Positions 19,050 to 28,763 of a stretch of 64,000 bases of DNA are shown here, piece after piece. The notes under the pieces are model-generated. The model saw only the letters and a program-made list of their open reading frames with translations, searched no databases and was not told where the DNA came from. Source of the DNA: Pseudomonas fluorescens (GTDB lineage: Bacteria > Pseudomonadota > Gammaproteobacteria > Pseudomonadales > Pseudomonadaceae); assembly GCF_019212185.1 (NCBI RefSeq), contig NZ_CP078138.1, positions 6,115,501-6,179,500 of the forward strand. The letters run 5' to 3'. Each line of letters opens with the position of its first letter. Position 1 is the stretch's first letter. A program made the position numbers and the translations under genes.

Positions 19050-19289
19050 GTGCATTTCTCCCTGGATGAAAGCTATCGACGCTAACAAATAAGTGTGACA
19101 GTCCTCGTCTGAGCGCGACCGCTTGCGTGCTGATTCCGCCACCGACATAACCCACAGCGCCATGGCCTTATTCCAAAAACGACAGTCGACCTGTCTTTTT
19201 GGTATTAATTCATTAGATATCAAGCTGTTAGGCTTGCCGGTTAGCAATCGCCCTTGCATCGCGATTGGCACAAGTCTTTTGGAGTTGTC

Positions 19290-20681
19290 ATGAATCTGCC
19301 GCTGATCCTCAATCTGCTGGTGTTCCTCGCCCTGTTGTTCGGCCTGGCCCAGACCCGCCACACCACTTGGAGCCTGGCCAAAAAAGTCCTGCTGGCACTG
19401 GCCATGGGCGTCGGCTTTGGCGTCGCCCTGCATTCGATCTACGGTGCTGGCAACCCGATCCTCAAGGCCAGCATTGGCTGGATCGACCTGGTGGGCAACG
19501 GTTACGTGCAGTTGCTGCAAATGATCGTGATCCCGCTGGTATTTGCCTCGATCCTCAGCGCAGTGGCGCGCCTGCACAACGCCTCGTCCCTGGGCAAGAT
19601 CAGCTTCCTGACCATCGGCACCCTACTGTTCACCACGGCGATCGCCGCGCTGATCGGCATTGGCCTGACCAATCTGTTCGGCCTCACCGCCGAAGGCTTG
19701 GTGGCCGGCACCCAGGAAATGGCGCGCCTGCAAACCATCCAGAGCGATTACGCGGGCAAGGTCGCCGACCTCAATGTGCCGCAGTTGCTGCTGTCGTTCA
19801 TTCCACAGAACCCGTTCGCCGACCTGGCGCGCGCCAAGCCGACCTCGATCATCAGCGTGGTGATCTTCGCCGCGTTCCTCGGTGTCGCAGCGCTGCAGTT
19901 GCTCAAGGATGACGTGGAAAAAGGTCAGAAAGTGATCAACGCCATCGACACCCTGCAAGCCTGGGTGATGCGTCTGGTGCGCCTGGTGATGAAGCTGACG
20001 CCGTATGGCGTGCTCGCGCTGATGACCAAGGTGGTTGCCGGCTCCAACCTGCAGGACATCATCAAGCTCGGCAGTTTCGTGGTGGTGTCCTACCTCGGAC
20101 TGGGCCTTATGTTTGTGGTGCACGGCCTGCTGGTGGCGCTGGCCGGGATCAACCCGCTGCGCTTTTTCCGCAAAGTCTGGCCGGTGCTGACCTTCGCCTT
20201 CACCAGCCGCTCCAGCGCAGCGAGCATTCCGCTGAGCATCGAAGCGCAAACTCGCCGCCTGGGTATCCCACAGTCGATCGCCAGCTTCGCCGCGTCGTTC
20301 GGTGCGACCATTGGCCAGAACGGTTGTGCCGGTCTCTACCCGGCGATGCTCGCGGTGATGGTTGCGCCAACTGTAGGCATCAACCCGCTGGACCCACTGT
20401 GGATCGCGACGCTGGTGGCGATTGTGACCCTGAGTTCGGCCGGTGTGGCCGGCGTCGGTGGCGGCGCGACCTTTGCCGCGCTGATCGTGCTGCCGGCCAT
20501 GGGCTTGCCGGTGTCATTGGTGGCGTTGCTGATTTCGGTCGAACCGCTGATCGACATGGGCCGCACCGCGCTGAATGTCAGCGGCTCGATGACCGCCGGG
20601 GCGATCACCAGCCAGATCATGCAGCAGACCGATAAAGCATTGCTCGATGCCGATGAGCATGAGGAATTGGCGCACGCCTGA
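19290..20681 (+). CDS. tcyP: L-cystine/dicarboxylate-type symporter, TcyP-like
   Basis: This 463-aa inner-membrane protein belongs to the dicarboxylate/amino acid:cation symporter family. The substrate-binding core is visible: [31 protein letters not shown] and [19 protein letters not shown]. The N-terminal region resembles TcyP/YdjN, which import L-cystine with sodium or protons. ATG 19290 follows GGAG at 19281-19284. It ends before a REP region and is convergent with folA. Cystine is the likeliest substrate, but C4-dicarboxylates are not excluded. Confidence 0.8.
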   Translation: MNLPLILNLLVFLALLFGLAQTRHTTWSLAKKVLLALAMGVGFGVALHSIYGAGNPILKASIGWIDLVGNGYVQLLQMIVIPLVFASILSAVARLHNASSLGKISFLTIGTLLFTTAIAALIGIGLTNLFGLTAEGLVAGTQEMARLQTIQSDYAGKVADLNVPQLLLSFIPQNPFADLARAKPTSIISVVIFAAFLGVAALQLLKDDVEKGQKVINAIDTLQAWVMRLVRLVMKLTPYGVLALMTKVVAGSNLQDIIKLGSFVVVSYLGLGLMFVVHGLLVALAGINPLRFFRKVWPVLTFAFTSRSSAASIPLSIEAQTRRLGIPQSIASFAASFGATIGQNGCAGLYPAMLAVMVAPTVGINPLDPLWIATLVAIVTLSSAGVAGVGGGATFAALIVLPAMGLPVSLVALLISVEPLIDMGRTALNVSGSMTAGAITSQIMQQTDKALLDADEHEELAHA

Positions 20682-20696
20682 GATCCAGGGTGACCG

Positions 20697-20785
20697 GGCG
20701 GGCCTCTTCGCGGGCAAGCCCGCTCCTGCAATGGGTTGTGAACGGTGGGAGAGGGCCGGGCGGCGTTCCGCTTGCCCGCGAAGCT
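20697..20785. repeat. REP region between tcyP and folA
   Basis: A good REP (CTTCGCGGGCAAGCCCGCTC then CTGCA, about 20707-20732) is followed by an inverted partial copy (CGCTTGCCCGCGAAGC, 20769-20784). The two lie between convergent gene ends and can form a hairpin. Confidence 0.75.
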
Positions 20786-20786
20786 T

Positions 20787-21299
20787 TTAAGCTTTCTCCC
20801 AAACCTCAAAACTGTACGCCGGCTTGCCATCCTGCGCCGCATTCGGCGTGTCCGACACCAGCTTCCACTGCGCCGCATCGAACTCTGGAAACCACGCATC
20901 GCCCTCGGGGCTCAAGGCCACGCGGGTCAGGTACAGCCGGTCGGCGTGGGCCAGGCCTTGGGTGTAGAGCTGCGCGCCGCCAATCAACATCAGCTCGTCG
21001 ACACCCTGCTCCAGCGCCCATTCCTGCGCCCGCGCCACGGCGGCCTCGAGGGACGGATAGACTTCGGCGCCCTCCAGTTGCAGGTCAGATTGGCGGCTGA
21101 CCACGATGTTCAGCCGGCCCGGCAACGGCCGACCGAGAGAGTCCCAGGTCTTGCGCCCCATGATGATCGGCTTGCCGAGGGTGGTGGCCTTGAAATATTT
21201 GAAATCGCCCGGCAAATGCCAGGGCATGCTGTTGTCGACGCCGATCACACGGTTTTCGCCGAGGGCTGCGATCAGGCTGAGGGGAAGTGATTTTTTCAT
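20787..21299 (-). CDS. folA: Dihydrofolate reductase
   Basis: This 170-aa enzyme reduces dihydrofolate with NADPH. LIAALGENRVIG, NSMPWHLPGDF (with the catalytic acidic residue), IIMGRKTWDSLGRPLPGR and LMLIGGAQLY are all present. The start MKKSLPL at 21299 is family-like; an extension to 21362 is not. It works with thymidylate synthase in the same pathway, and the thyA remnant lies about 13 kb downstream, matching the usual Pseudomonas neighbourhood. No resistance-type change can be judged by eye. Confidence 0.97.
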   Translation of the reverse strand: MKKSLPLSLIAALGENRVIGVDNSMPWHLPGDFKYFKATTLGKPIIMGRKTWDSLGRPLPGRLNIVVSRQSDLQLEGAEVYPSLEAAVARAQEWALEQGVDELMLIGGAQLYTQGLAHADRLYLTRVALSPEGDAWFPEFDAAQWKLVSDTPNAAQDGKPAYSFEVWEKA

Positions 21300-21385
21300 G
21301 GCGCCGAGGATACCAGAGCCATGCTTTCCCCGATAAGCGCCACAGCGGTTATGCTCATTCATTCACCTGAGCGACGGGACGACGC

Positions 21386-22756
21386 GTGACTGAACTGCAC
21401 ACACTCTGGCTGACCGAAACCATTCGCCTGCGCGAGGAACACGCCGGCGCCCTGGAGGACTCGGAAGCCAACCGCCTGGCCCGAACTGCCGGCGGCGATC
21501 TGCCGACACGGATCCAGGCGCGAGCGCTGTGGCTGGCCGAACGCGACGGCCTGAGCAGCGCCCTGCAACACTGGCTGCAAGGCGCGCGACTGGCGCTGAT
21601 CGTCCTCGCGGCGCTGGCGATCGTCAGCGGCGCCGGCCTGGCCTTTGCCGCCCTCGGCGACGGTCAGAGCCCGGTCAATGTGTTCTGGGCCCTGGGCAGC
21701 CTGCTCGGGCTGAACCTGATTCTGCTGCTGAGTTGGGCGTCCGGGCTGATCTTTGCCGGCGACTACGGCGCGACCCTCGGTCGCCTGTGGATGTGGCTCA
21801 GCGAAAAGCTCGCCCGCGACGCCAAGGCTGCGCACCTGGCGCCGGCCCTGCTGCTGTTGCTGCAACGGCAAAAACTCAACCGCTGGGTGCTCGGCATGCT
21901 GGTCAACGGTCTGTGGCTGCTGGCCCTGGTCAGTGCGCTGGTGATCGTCCTGACGCTGCTGGCGACCCGGCGTTACGGCTTTGTCTGGGAAACCACCATT
22001 CTCAGCGGCGCCACCTTCGTCAACCTGACCCAGGCCCTCGGCGCCCTGCCCGCGTTGCTCGGTTTCAGTGTTCCCAGCGAAGCAATGATCCGTGCCAGCG
22101 GCGATGCCGCGCTGAACATCGAAACCGCCCGGCAAGCCTGGGCCGGCTGGCTGGTGGGGGTGCTGCTGATGTACGGCATCATCCCGCGCCTGCTGTTGAC
22201 GCTGCTGTGCCTGTGGCGTTGGAAAAGCGGCCGTGGCGATTTGCGCCTGGACCTGAATCTGCCGGGTTATGCGCAGCTGCGTGAGCGACTGATGCCCAGC
22301 AGCGAACGCCTCGGCGTCAGTGATGCCGCGCCGCAACAGTTGCATCAGGTCGAAGGCGGCAGCCATGGGTTGCACAGCGACGGCGCGTTGCTGGTGGGTA
22401 TCGAACTCGACGACCAGCGCCCGTGGCCACCGGCGCTGCCGAAGACGGTCAAGAACGCCGGCATTCTCGACAGCCGCGAGTCGCGGCAAAAACTCCTCGA
22501 ACAACTGACCCGCTTCCCGCCGGCGCGGCTGCTGATCGCCTGCGACCCAAGACGCTCCCCCGACCGTGGCAGCCTGGCGCTGATCGCCGAACTGGCGCGC
22601 AACGCCACCGCCAGCCGCGTCTGGCTGCTGCAAGCGCCCGCCGGTCAGGCGCTGGACGCCGAACGCCTGGGCGACTGGCACGCCGCACTGAAGCAACTGG
22701 GCCTGCCCTTCGCCGATTGCGCACCGATGAACTGGCTGGAGTCGGGTCATGACTGA
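21386..22756 (+). CDS. DUF2868 membrane protein
   Basis: This 456-aa protein has an N-terminal helical segment (LWLTETIRLREEHAGALED) and about four to six transmembrane helices in the first 300 residues, then a soluble C-terminal part. These are features of DUF2868 proteins. Translation starts with GTG at 21386. Its end overlaps the start of the DUF3482 GTPase by 8 nt, an association conserved in pseudomonads. Function is unknown; the coupling suggests that the GTPase acts on or through this membrane protein. Confidence 0.8.
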   Translation: MTELHTLWLTETIRLREEHAGALEDSEANRLARTAGGDLPTRIQARALWLAERDGLSSALQHWLQGARLALIVLAALAIVSGAGLAFAALGDGQSPVNVFWALGSLLGLNLILLLSWASGLIFAGDYGATLGRLWMWLSEKLARDAKAAHLAPALLLLLQRQKLNRWVLGMLVNGLWLLALVSALVIVLTLLATRRYGFVWETTILSGATFVNLTQALGALPALLGFSVPSEAMIRASGDAALNIETARQAWAGWLVGVLLMYGIIPRLLLTLLCLWRWKSGRGDLRLDLNLPGYAQLRERLMPSSERLGVSDAAPQQLHQVEGGSHGLHSDGALLVGIELDDQRPWPPALPKTVKNAGILDSRESRQKLLEQLTRFPPARLLIACDPRRSPDRGSLALIAELARNATASRVWLLQAPAGQALDAERLGDWHAALKQLGLPFADCAPMNWLESGHD

Positions 22757-24134
22757 TGCCCATAACAAACCGCTGAAACTGGCCGTGGTCGGTCATACCA
22801 ATGTCGGCAAGACTTCATTGCTGCGCACCCTGACCCGCGATGTCGGCTTCGGCGAAGTGTCCCATCGCCCCAGCACCACCCGGCACGTCGAGGGCGCGCG
22901 ATTGTCGGTCGATGGCGAGGCATTGCTGGAGCTCTATGACACGCCGGGACTGGAAGACGCGATTGCCCTGCTCGACTACCTGGAACACCTGGAGCGCCCC
23001 GGCGAACGCCTCGACGGCCCGGCGCGGCTGGCGCGGTTTCTCGAGGGCAGCGAGGCGCGCCAGCGTTTCGAACAAGAGGCCAAGGTGCTGCGCCAGCTGT
23101 TGGCGTCGGATGCCGGGCTGTACGTGATCGACGCCCGCGAACCGGTGCTGGCCAAGTATCGCGACGAACTGGAGGTTCTGGCAGGGTGCGGCAAACCGCT
23201 GCTACCGGTACTGAATTTCGTCAGTAGCGCCAACCATCGCGAACCGGACTGGCGCGACGCCCTGGCCCGCCTCGGTCTGCATGCGCTGGTGCGTTTCGAC
23301 AGCGTGGCGCCGCCGGAGGACGGCGAACGCCGACTGTATGAAAGCCTGGCGCTGATGATGGAAAGTGCGCGCGGGCAACTGGAGCGACTGATCGCCGACC
23401 AACAGGCCCAGCGCCTGGCCCGCCGGCAAAGCGCGGCGCGACTGATCGCCGAATTGCTGATCGACTGCGCCGCCTGCCGCCGCAGCGTGGTCAGTGACGC
23501 CGAGCAGGAACAGCAAGCGATCAGCGCACTGCGCAAGGCCATCCGCCAACGCGAACAGCGCTGCGTCGAAGCGCTGCTCAAGTTGTATGCCTTCCGCCCA
23601 CAGGACGCCGCCGCCAGCGATCTACCGCTGCTCGATGGACGTTGGGGCGATGACCTGTTCAACCCGGAAACTCTCAAGCAGCTTGGCGTCAGAGTCGGCG
23701 GCGGGATCGCTGCAGGCGCGGCGGCCGGCGCCGGGGTCGACTTGCTGGTGGGTGGCCTGACCCTCGGCGCGGCGGCATTGGCCGGGGCGATTGCCGGCGG
23801 CGCCCTGCAGACCGCACGCAGTTATGGCGGCCGGCTGCTGGGCAAGCTCAAGGGCCAGCGCGAACTGACCGTCGACGACAACGTGCTGCGCCTGTTGGCC
23901 CTGCGTCAGCGACAACTGGTGCAAGCCCTTGATCAACGCGGGCATGCGGCAATGGACAGCGTCCAGGTCGCGACGCCTGAAGACAAAGGCTGGCGCGAGG
24001 GCAAGTTGCCGGAAGCCCTGAGTCGGGCGCGAGCGCATCCGCAGTGGTCGTCGCTCAATCCACAGGCGAAGCTGAGCCAGGCCGAGCGCCAGGAACAGGT
24101 GGAGGCCCTGGCGCAGAAGGTGATCGAGGCCTGA
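22749..24134 (+). CDS. Era-like GTPase with DUF3482 domain
   Basis: This 461-aa protein starts with a Ras-like GTPase domain: G1 GHTNVGKTSLL (residues 15-25), switch region STTRHVEGARL, and G3 DTPGLED. The C-terminal half is the DUF3482 region, with a glycine/alanine-rich hydrophobic stretch (GGGIAAGAAAGAGVDLLVGG) that probably contacts the membrane. It is translationally coupled to the DUF2868 protein. The cellular role is unknown. The family occurs widely in gamma- and betaproteobacteria. Confidence 0.85.
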   Translation: MTDAHNKPLKLAVVGHTNVGKTSLLRTLTRDVGFGEVSHRPSTTRHVEGARLSVDGEALLELYDTPGLEDAIALLDYLEHLERPGERLDGPARLARFLEGSEARQRFEQEAKVLRQLLASDAGLYVIDAREPVLAKYRDELEVLAGCGKPLLPVLNFVSSANHREPDWRDALARLGLHALVRFDSVAPPEDGERRLYESLALMMESARGQLERLIADQQAQRLARRQSAARLIAELLIDCAACRRSVVSDAEQEQQAISALRKAIRQREQRCVEALLKLYAFRPQDAAASDLPLLDGRWGDDLFNPETLKQLGVRVGGGIAAGAAAGAGVDLLVGGLTLGAAALAGAIAGGALQTARSYGGRLLGKLKGQRELTVDDNVLRLLALRQRQLVQALDQRGHAAMDSVQVATPEDKGWREGKLPEALSRARAHPQWSSLNPQAKLSQAERQEQVEALAQKVIEA

Positions 24135-24137
24135 TCT

Positions 24138-24695
24138 CTAGTGAGCCAACACACCCAGCGCCTTGGCTTTCAATGTCGCCAGATCGAGCAGCGGCACACC
24201 GATTTCCTTGGCCTGCTCATCCCAGTGGCGCAGGCGCAAGCTGACGGCGCATAGCGGGTCCTGTTCGAACGCCCGCGCTTCACCGGGCGTCATCACCCCG
24301 CCCTGGTATTCCAGGGTGCGACGACTGGCTTCGCTCAGGCGCTGGAAGTAACCCGGCTCGGTCAGGGTCAGATAGCGCTTGGCCTGGACGTGATACTCCA
24401 CCAGCCGCGCCATGCGCTCGCCAAAGCCCAGCCGGCGCAGGTAGTCGGCGCCGAGGCGTTCGTGACTGACCACGCCGAAGCCGCCCATGTTTTCCGCGTT
24501 CTCGGCGCAGATGTGCCCGATGTCGTGGAAGAACGCCGCCAGCACCACTTCGTCGTCATACCCTTCGGCCATCGCCAGTTCGGCGGCCTGGGACATGTGC
24601 TCGATCTGCGATATAGGCTCGCCGATGTAATCGTTGGCACCGAAGCGTTCGTACAGAGCGAAGACTTCGGCGACCACCTGTTCACTGCGTTGCAT
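24138..24695 (-). CDS. phnZ: PhnZ/TmpB-type HD-domain oxygenase, phosphonate breakdown
   Basis: This 185-aa protein has an HD domain of the mixed-valent diiron oxygenase group linked to phosphonates: YIGEPISQIEHMSQAAELA, then FFHDIGH with the metal-binding HD pair, then SHERLGADYL. PhnZ cleaves the C-P bond of 2-amino-1-hydroxyethylphosphonate to glycine and phosphate; TmpB acts on the trimethylated analogue. The start at 24695 overlaps the preceding gene's stop (ATGA) and has GGGGAG 7 nt upstream. No PhnY/TmpA dioxygenase partner is in the window, so the hydroxylated substrate must come from elsewhere. Confidence 0.8.
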   Translation of the reverse strand: MQRSEQVVAEVFALYERFGANDYIGEPISQIEHMSQAAELAMAEGYDDEVVLAAFFHDIGHICAENAENMGGFGVVSHERLGADYLRRLGFGERMARLVEYHVQAKRYLTLTEPGYFQRLSEASRRTLEYQGGVMTPGEARAFEQDPLCAVSLRLRHWDEQAKEIGVPLLDLATLKAKALGVLAH

Positions 24696-25828
24696 CAGCA
24701 CGCTCCCCATAAGCTCTGGATATTTCGCTCGGCCAGCGCCGGGCCGACGCTCATGCCCACGCCGGTGTGCATCAACGCCGCATGCACCCCCGGCGCGGCC
24801 TGCAGGAACGAAAACGGCGCCGGCCCCTTGGCACCATAGACGCCCTGCCAGCGCTCGACCACCTGCACCCGACAGCCGAGGGTCTGCTCGGCCAGTTCGA
24901 TCATCCAGTCGTCGACCTGCTCGGCGTTGAATGGCGAGGGATCGCTGCCGTAATGGTGGGAGTCGCCGATGATCAGCTCGCCGTGGGGCGTCGGGCTGAT
25001 CAGCAGGTGAATCCCGTGTTCATCCAGGTACGGCGTCTCGCGCAGAATCTGCGCCCGTACTGCTTGCGCCTGCGGCAGGTCAGCGAAGGCGCCGTAGTGC
25101 ACGCAGCTCAGGCCGGTCAGCACGGCATGCTGCAGGTTGAGCGGGGTCTGCGGCCGGGCGCGGAGCATTTGCAAACGGCAGACCTGCGGCTTGAGCGCGG
25201 CAAGCGGCTCGGCCAGCAGGGTTTGATAGTCGTGGCCGGAGCAGACAATGATCTGCTCGCCGCTGAAGCTGCCGGCGGTAGTGTGAACGCGGCCGGGCTC
25301 GACCTCGCGTACCAGGGTGCTGAAGTGAAATTCCACGCCCAGTTCGCGACGCAGGAAGTCGATCAGCGCCGGGATCGCTTCACGGGAATACAGTTGCTGG
25401 TCGTCGAGACCGTGCAACGCCGCACGGTGATGGCTGAACTGCCCGTCGTACAAGGCATGCAGGGCGGCACCGCGCAGCAGTTTGACGCGGTAGCCATGTT
25501 CGATCGCCCGACCATCGCAGAAGGCTTGCAGCAGTTGCTCTTCGGCTTCGCTGCGAGCAAATAGATAAGAGCCGTTGCGCTTGAGCTGCAGGCCGGCGAC
25601 TTGCGCCCAGTGGCCCCAGATCTCGCGACTGGCTTGGGCCAGTTGCAGCATTTGCCCGGGTGGCTGGCCGGTGATCAGGGCCTGGCCGAAATTGCGCACT
25701 GAGGCGCCAAGGGGCGTGGCAGTGCGTTCGAAGACGCGGACCTTGAGACCGCGTTTGGCCGCAGCGTAGGCATGGGACAGGCCGAGGATGCCGGCGCCAA
25801 TGATCAGCAGGTCGTTGTGGTGGGTCAT
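24695..25828 (-). CDS. Phosphonate-associated FAD-dependent oxidoreductase (TIGR03364 type)
   Basis: This 377-aa member of the DAO (glycine oxidase-like) flavoprotein family has the dinucleotide fold LLIIGAGILGLSHAYAAAKRG at the N-terminus and VGPALAERN near the C-terminus. The subfamily is found with aminoethylphosphonate genes, where it is thought to oxidise 2-aminoethylphosphonate or N-methylated forms toward phosphonoacetaldehyde. It is translationally coupled to the PhnZ-like gene and lies 144 nt, including REP DNA, after the transporter's binding-protein gene. The exact substrate is inferred. Confidence 0.8.
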   Translation of the reverse strand: MTHHNDLLIIGAGILGLSHAYAAAKRGLKVRVFERTATPLGASVRNFGQALITGQPPGQMLQLAQASREIWGHWAQVAGLQLKRNGSYLFARSEAEEQLLQAFCDGRAIEHGYRVKLLRGAALHALYDGQFSHHRAALHGLDDQQLYSREAIPALIDFLRRELGVEFHFSTLVREVEPGRVHTTAGSFSGEQIIVCSGHDYQTLLAEPLAALKPQVCRLQMLRARPQTPLNLQHAVLTGLSCVHYGAFADLPQAQAVRAQILRETPYLDEHGIHLLISPTPHGELIIGDSHHYGSDPSPFNAEQVDDWMIELAEQTLGCRVQVVERWQGVYGAKGPAPFSFLQAAPGVHAALMHTGVGMSVGPALAERNIQSLWGAC

Positions 25829-25852
25829 GTAGTTTTTGTCCCAAATTCAGGA

Positions 25853-25950
25853 CCTTTTTCGCTGGCAAGCCAGCTCCTACAGGGGTTTGCATATTCCAGA
25901 AAAATTGCACACGACGCAAAACCCGTAGGACCTGCCTTGCCAGCGATGAG
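25853..25950. repeat. REP pair inside the phosphonate operon
   Basis: One REP (CTTTTTCGCTGGCAAGCCAG then CTCCTACAG, 25854-25882) and an inverted partial copy (GTAGGACCTGCCTTGCCAGC, 25925-25944) fill most of the gap between the binding-protein gene and the oxidoreductase gene. Such elements often stabilise the upstream mRNA, which would raise binding-protein levels over the enzymes. That effect is inference. Confidence 0.7.
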
Positions 25951-25972
25951 GCCCTATCAGCCAATAGAGAGT

Positions 25973-26998
25973 TTACTTGGCAGCCACTTTCTCGGACTTG
26001 CCGTCATAACGCTTGCGCCATTCGCTGAGGATCTCGTCGCGATTCTTCGAGGCCCAGGCGAAGTCGTTCTTGATCAGGCGCTGCTCGTAGTCAGCCGGCA
26101 GTTCGGTCTGCGGCTTGGCAATCCCCGGTTGGGCAAGCACCGCGAAGTTCTCTTTGTAAAGCTCCATCGCCGCGGGGCTGGCGGAGAAGTCGGCCAGTTT
26201 CTTCGCCGCCTCTTCATGAGCGGTACCCTTGATCACGGCGGTGGCTTCGATCTCCCAACCCAGGCCTTCTTTCGGCAGGATGATGTCCAGCGGCGCGCCT
26301 TGGCGCTTGAGTTGCACGGCCGGGTATTCGAAGGAAATGCCGATCGGGAATTCGCCGGCAGCCGCCAGCTTGCACGGTTTGGAGCCGGAGTGAACGTACT
26401 GGCCGATGTTCTGATGCAGGTCATCCATATACTGCCAGCCCTGCTTCTCGCCGAAGGTCTGCAGCCAGGCGCTGACGTCGAGGAAACCGGTACCGGACGA
26501 CGCCGGGTTCGGCATGACGATCTTGCCCTTGTACTCGGGTTTGGTCAGGTCCTGCCAGCTCACCGGTTTGCTCAGGCCCTGCTTCTCGGCTTCGACGGTG
26601 TTGAAGCAGATAGTCGCAGCCCAGACGTCCATGCCGACCCAGGCTGGCGGGTTGGCGGCGTCGCGGTAGTTCGCGCCGATCTTGCCCAGGTCCTTGGGCG
26701 CGTAGCTTTGCAGCATGCCTTGCTGATCGAGGATCGCCAGGCTGGACGCTGCCAGACCCCAGACCGCATCCGCCTGTGGTCGGGCTTTTTCAGCGAGCAA
26801 CTTGGCGGTGATGATCCCAGTGGAGTCACGCACCCACTTGATCTCGACGTCCGGGTTGGCCGCTTCGAAAGCCTGCTTGTAGGTCTTCAGTTGCTCGGCT
26901 TCCAGCGCGGTGTAGACAGTCAGCTCGGTTTTCGCAGCGAACGCATTGAAGCTGAAAGCGGTGAGGACAGCAGCGGCTAGAGCCAGGGGCTTGAACAT
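25973..26998 (-). CDS. 2-aminoethylphosphonate ABC transporter, periplasmic binding protein
   Basis: This 341-aa binding protein has a signal peptide (about 1-21, ending AFA) and the iron/thiamine-type extracellular solute-binding fold (ELTVYTALEAEQLKTYKQAF, WVRDSTGIITAKLLAE, KIVMPNPASSGTGFL). Together with the fused permease, ATPase, oxidoreductase and PhnZ-like genes it matches the aminoethylphosphonate-specific transporters (PhnS2-like). It captures the substrate in the periplasm. An iron-binding role is possible from the fold alone but is disfavoured by the context. Confidence 0.8.
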   Translation of the reverse strand: MFKPLALAAAVLTAFSFNAFAAKTELTVYTALEAEQLKTYKQAFEAANPDVEIKWVRDSTGIITAKLLAEKARPQADAVWGLAASSLAILDQQGMLQSYAPKDLGKIGANYRDAANPPAWVGMDVWAATICFNTVEAEKQGLSKPVSWQDLTKPEYKGKIVMPNPASSGTGFLDVSAWLQTFGEKQGWQYMDDLHQNIGQYVHSGSKPCKLAAAGEFPIGISFEYPAVQLKRQGAPLDIILPKEGLGWEIEATAVIKGTAHEEAAKKLADFSASPAAMELYKENFAVLAQPGIAKPQTELPADYEQRLIKNDFAWASKNRDEILSEWRKRYDGKSEKVAAK

Positions 26999-27038
26999 GG
27001 TGCGGTTCCTTTTGAGTGCGAAGCAGGGGTTGAGGAAA

Positions 27039-28763
27039 TCAGTGGCCGGGCGCGGTCAGCCGCCAGGCCTGGGAGCGGCGCAGCAAACCGCGCGAAGCAC
27101 AGGCCAGGAGCAGGGACACGCCCACCGAAGTGATCAGGATCAAAGTCGACATGGCGGCAGCTCCGCCGACGTTGCCGGCGTCGTCCATGTTCAGCACCGC
27201 TACCGCCGCGAGGATAGTGTCGGGGCTGTAGAGGAAGATCGCTGCGGAAACGGTGGTCATCGCCGAGACGAACAGGTAGCGCACGATGTCCAGCAGCGCC
27301 GGCAGGCAAATCGGCAGCGTGACGCGCCAGTAGTGGCGATACAGCGGGGCCTTGAGCGACAGCGCGGCGGCTTCGAATTCCGCATCGAGCTGACGCAGAG
27401 CGGTGGTCGCGGTCATCTGTGCGGTGGTCAAGTAGTGGGCAATGGTGCACACCACCAACAGGGTCATGGTCCCGTAGAGCACATGCAGCGGGTTGCCGTT
27501 GAGGTTGAAGAAAAAGACGTAGCCCAGGCCCAGCACCAGACCCGGCACTGCCATCGGCACGAAACTGAGCATACGCAAGGCCAGGTTCAAGCCGCGTTGG
27601 CCCTTGGTTTTTTCCATCAGGTAGGCACCGGTGAAAATCACCACGCTACCAATCAACGCCGTGCACAAGGCCATCTTCACGCTGTTGCCGTAGGCCAGCC
27701 AGCCGCCGCCGGCGGTGTCGCCAAATTGGTAGTGCTTCAACGACAGCGACAGGTTGTAGGGCCAGAACTTGACCAGCGACGAATACACCGCCATGCCGAA
27801 CACCAACAGCAGTACCGCACAGATCAACAGCACCACCGCCAGGTAGCAGCTATCCCGCAAGCGCGAGGGTGTCGGCTGGAACACCTGGGCCCGACCGCTC
27901 ATGGAATCACCATGACGACGGCGCAACCAGGCATCAACGGCGAAGCTGAACAGCGCCGGCAGCAACAGCACCATGCCGATCAAGGCACCACGGCCGAATT
28001 GCTGCTGGCCGACCACCGCCTTGTAGGCTTCCAGCGCCAGCACCTGATAGTCGCCACCGACCACCACCGGCACACCAAAATCAGTGATGGTCAGGGTGAA
28101 CACCAGGCAGAACGCGGCGAACACCGCCTGACGCGTCGCCGGCCAGGTGATACTGCGAAACGCCTTGGCCGGACTGGCGCCCATGCTCGAGGCGGCATCG
28201 AACAGCCGTGCATCGGCCAGGGACAGCGCCGAGAGCAGGATCATCAAGGCATGGGGAAAGGTGTAGATGACCTCGCCGAGGACAATACCCCAGAAGCCAT
28301 AGATGTTGTCCGAGAACAGCCCGCGCAACAGACCCTGGTTGCCGAACAGGTAGACCAGCGCGATCCCGGGCAGCATCGACGGCGCCATCAATGGCAGCAA
28401 CGACAGGCCACGCCAGACCGCCTTGCCGGGAATCAGCGTGCGTTGCAAGGCGTAGGCAAACAGGTAGGCCAGCGGTACGACGATGGCGGCGACGCTGAAC
28501 GCGACCTTCAGACTGTTACCGAGCAACCAGTGAAAGTTGGCACTGCTCAGCAGTTCCCGGGCCGCGACCCAGCCACCGCCCTGCCCTGCATCGTTACTGA
28601 AACCACGCCAGAAGATCGCCAGCAGCGGCATCAACACCGCAACGCCGAGCAAACACAGGAGCAGCAGCTTGCCGCCGACCACGAACAAACGATCACCGAT
28701 TTCAGCACGGGAGCTCTGGCGAGTCTGCTTGTGCGCCAGCGGCAGGGCAACGGGCGCGCTCAT
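27039..28763 (-). CDS. 2-aminoethylphosphonate ABC transporter, fused permease
   Basis: This 574-aa protein contains two tandem binding-protein-dependent permease domains with about 12 transmembrane helices in all. Each has an EAA-type loop (around LFDAASSMGASPAKAFRSIT in the first, EFEAAALSLKAPLYRHYWRV in the second). Fused permeases of this length are typical for the PhnU2-like component. The start overlaps the ATPase stop by ATGA. It forms the inner-membrane channel for the binding protein encoded next. Confidence 0.85.
   Translation of the reverse strand: MSAPVALPLAHKQTRQSSRAEIGDRLFVVGGKLLLLCLLGVAVLMPLLAIFWRGFSNDAGQGGGWVAARELLSSANFHWLLGNSLKVAFSVAAIVVPLAYLFAYALQRTLIPGKAVWRGLSLLPLMAPSMLPGIALVYLFGNQGLLRGLFSDNIYGFWGIVLGEVIYTFPHALMILLSALSLADARLFDAASSMGASPAKAFRSITWPATRQAVFAAFCLVFTLTITDFGVPVVVGGDYQVLALEAYKAVVGQQQFGRGALIGMVLLLPALFSFAVDAWLRRRHGDSMSGRAQVFQPTPSRLRDSCYLAVVLLICAVLLLVFGMAVYSSLVKFWPYNLSLSLKHYQFGDTAGGGWLAYGNSVKMALCTALIGSVVIFTGAYLMEKTKGQRGLNLALRMLSFVPMAVPGLVLGLGYVFFFNLNGNPLHVLYGTMTLLVVCTIAHYLTTAQMTATTALRQLDAEFEAAALSLKAPLYRHYWRVTLPICLPALLDIVRYLFVSAMTTVSAAIFLYSPDTILAAVAVLNMDDAGNVGGAAAMSTLILITSVGVSLLLACASRGLLRRSQAWRLTAPGH

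Noticed and set aside
19050..19577. Extension of phosphorylcholine phosphatase by 176 residues
   Set aside because: The signal peptide and AGGGAG site place the start at 19049; the extension runs into the divergent symporter gene.
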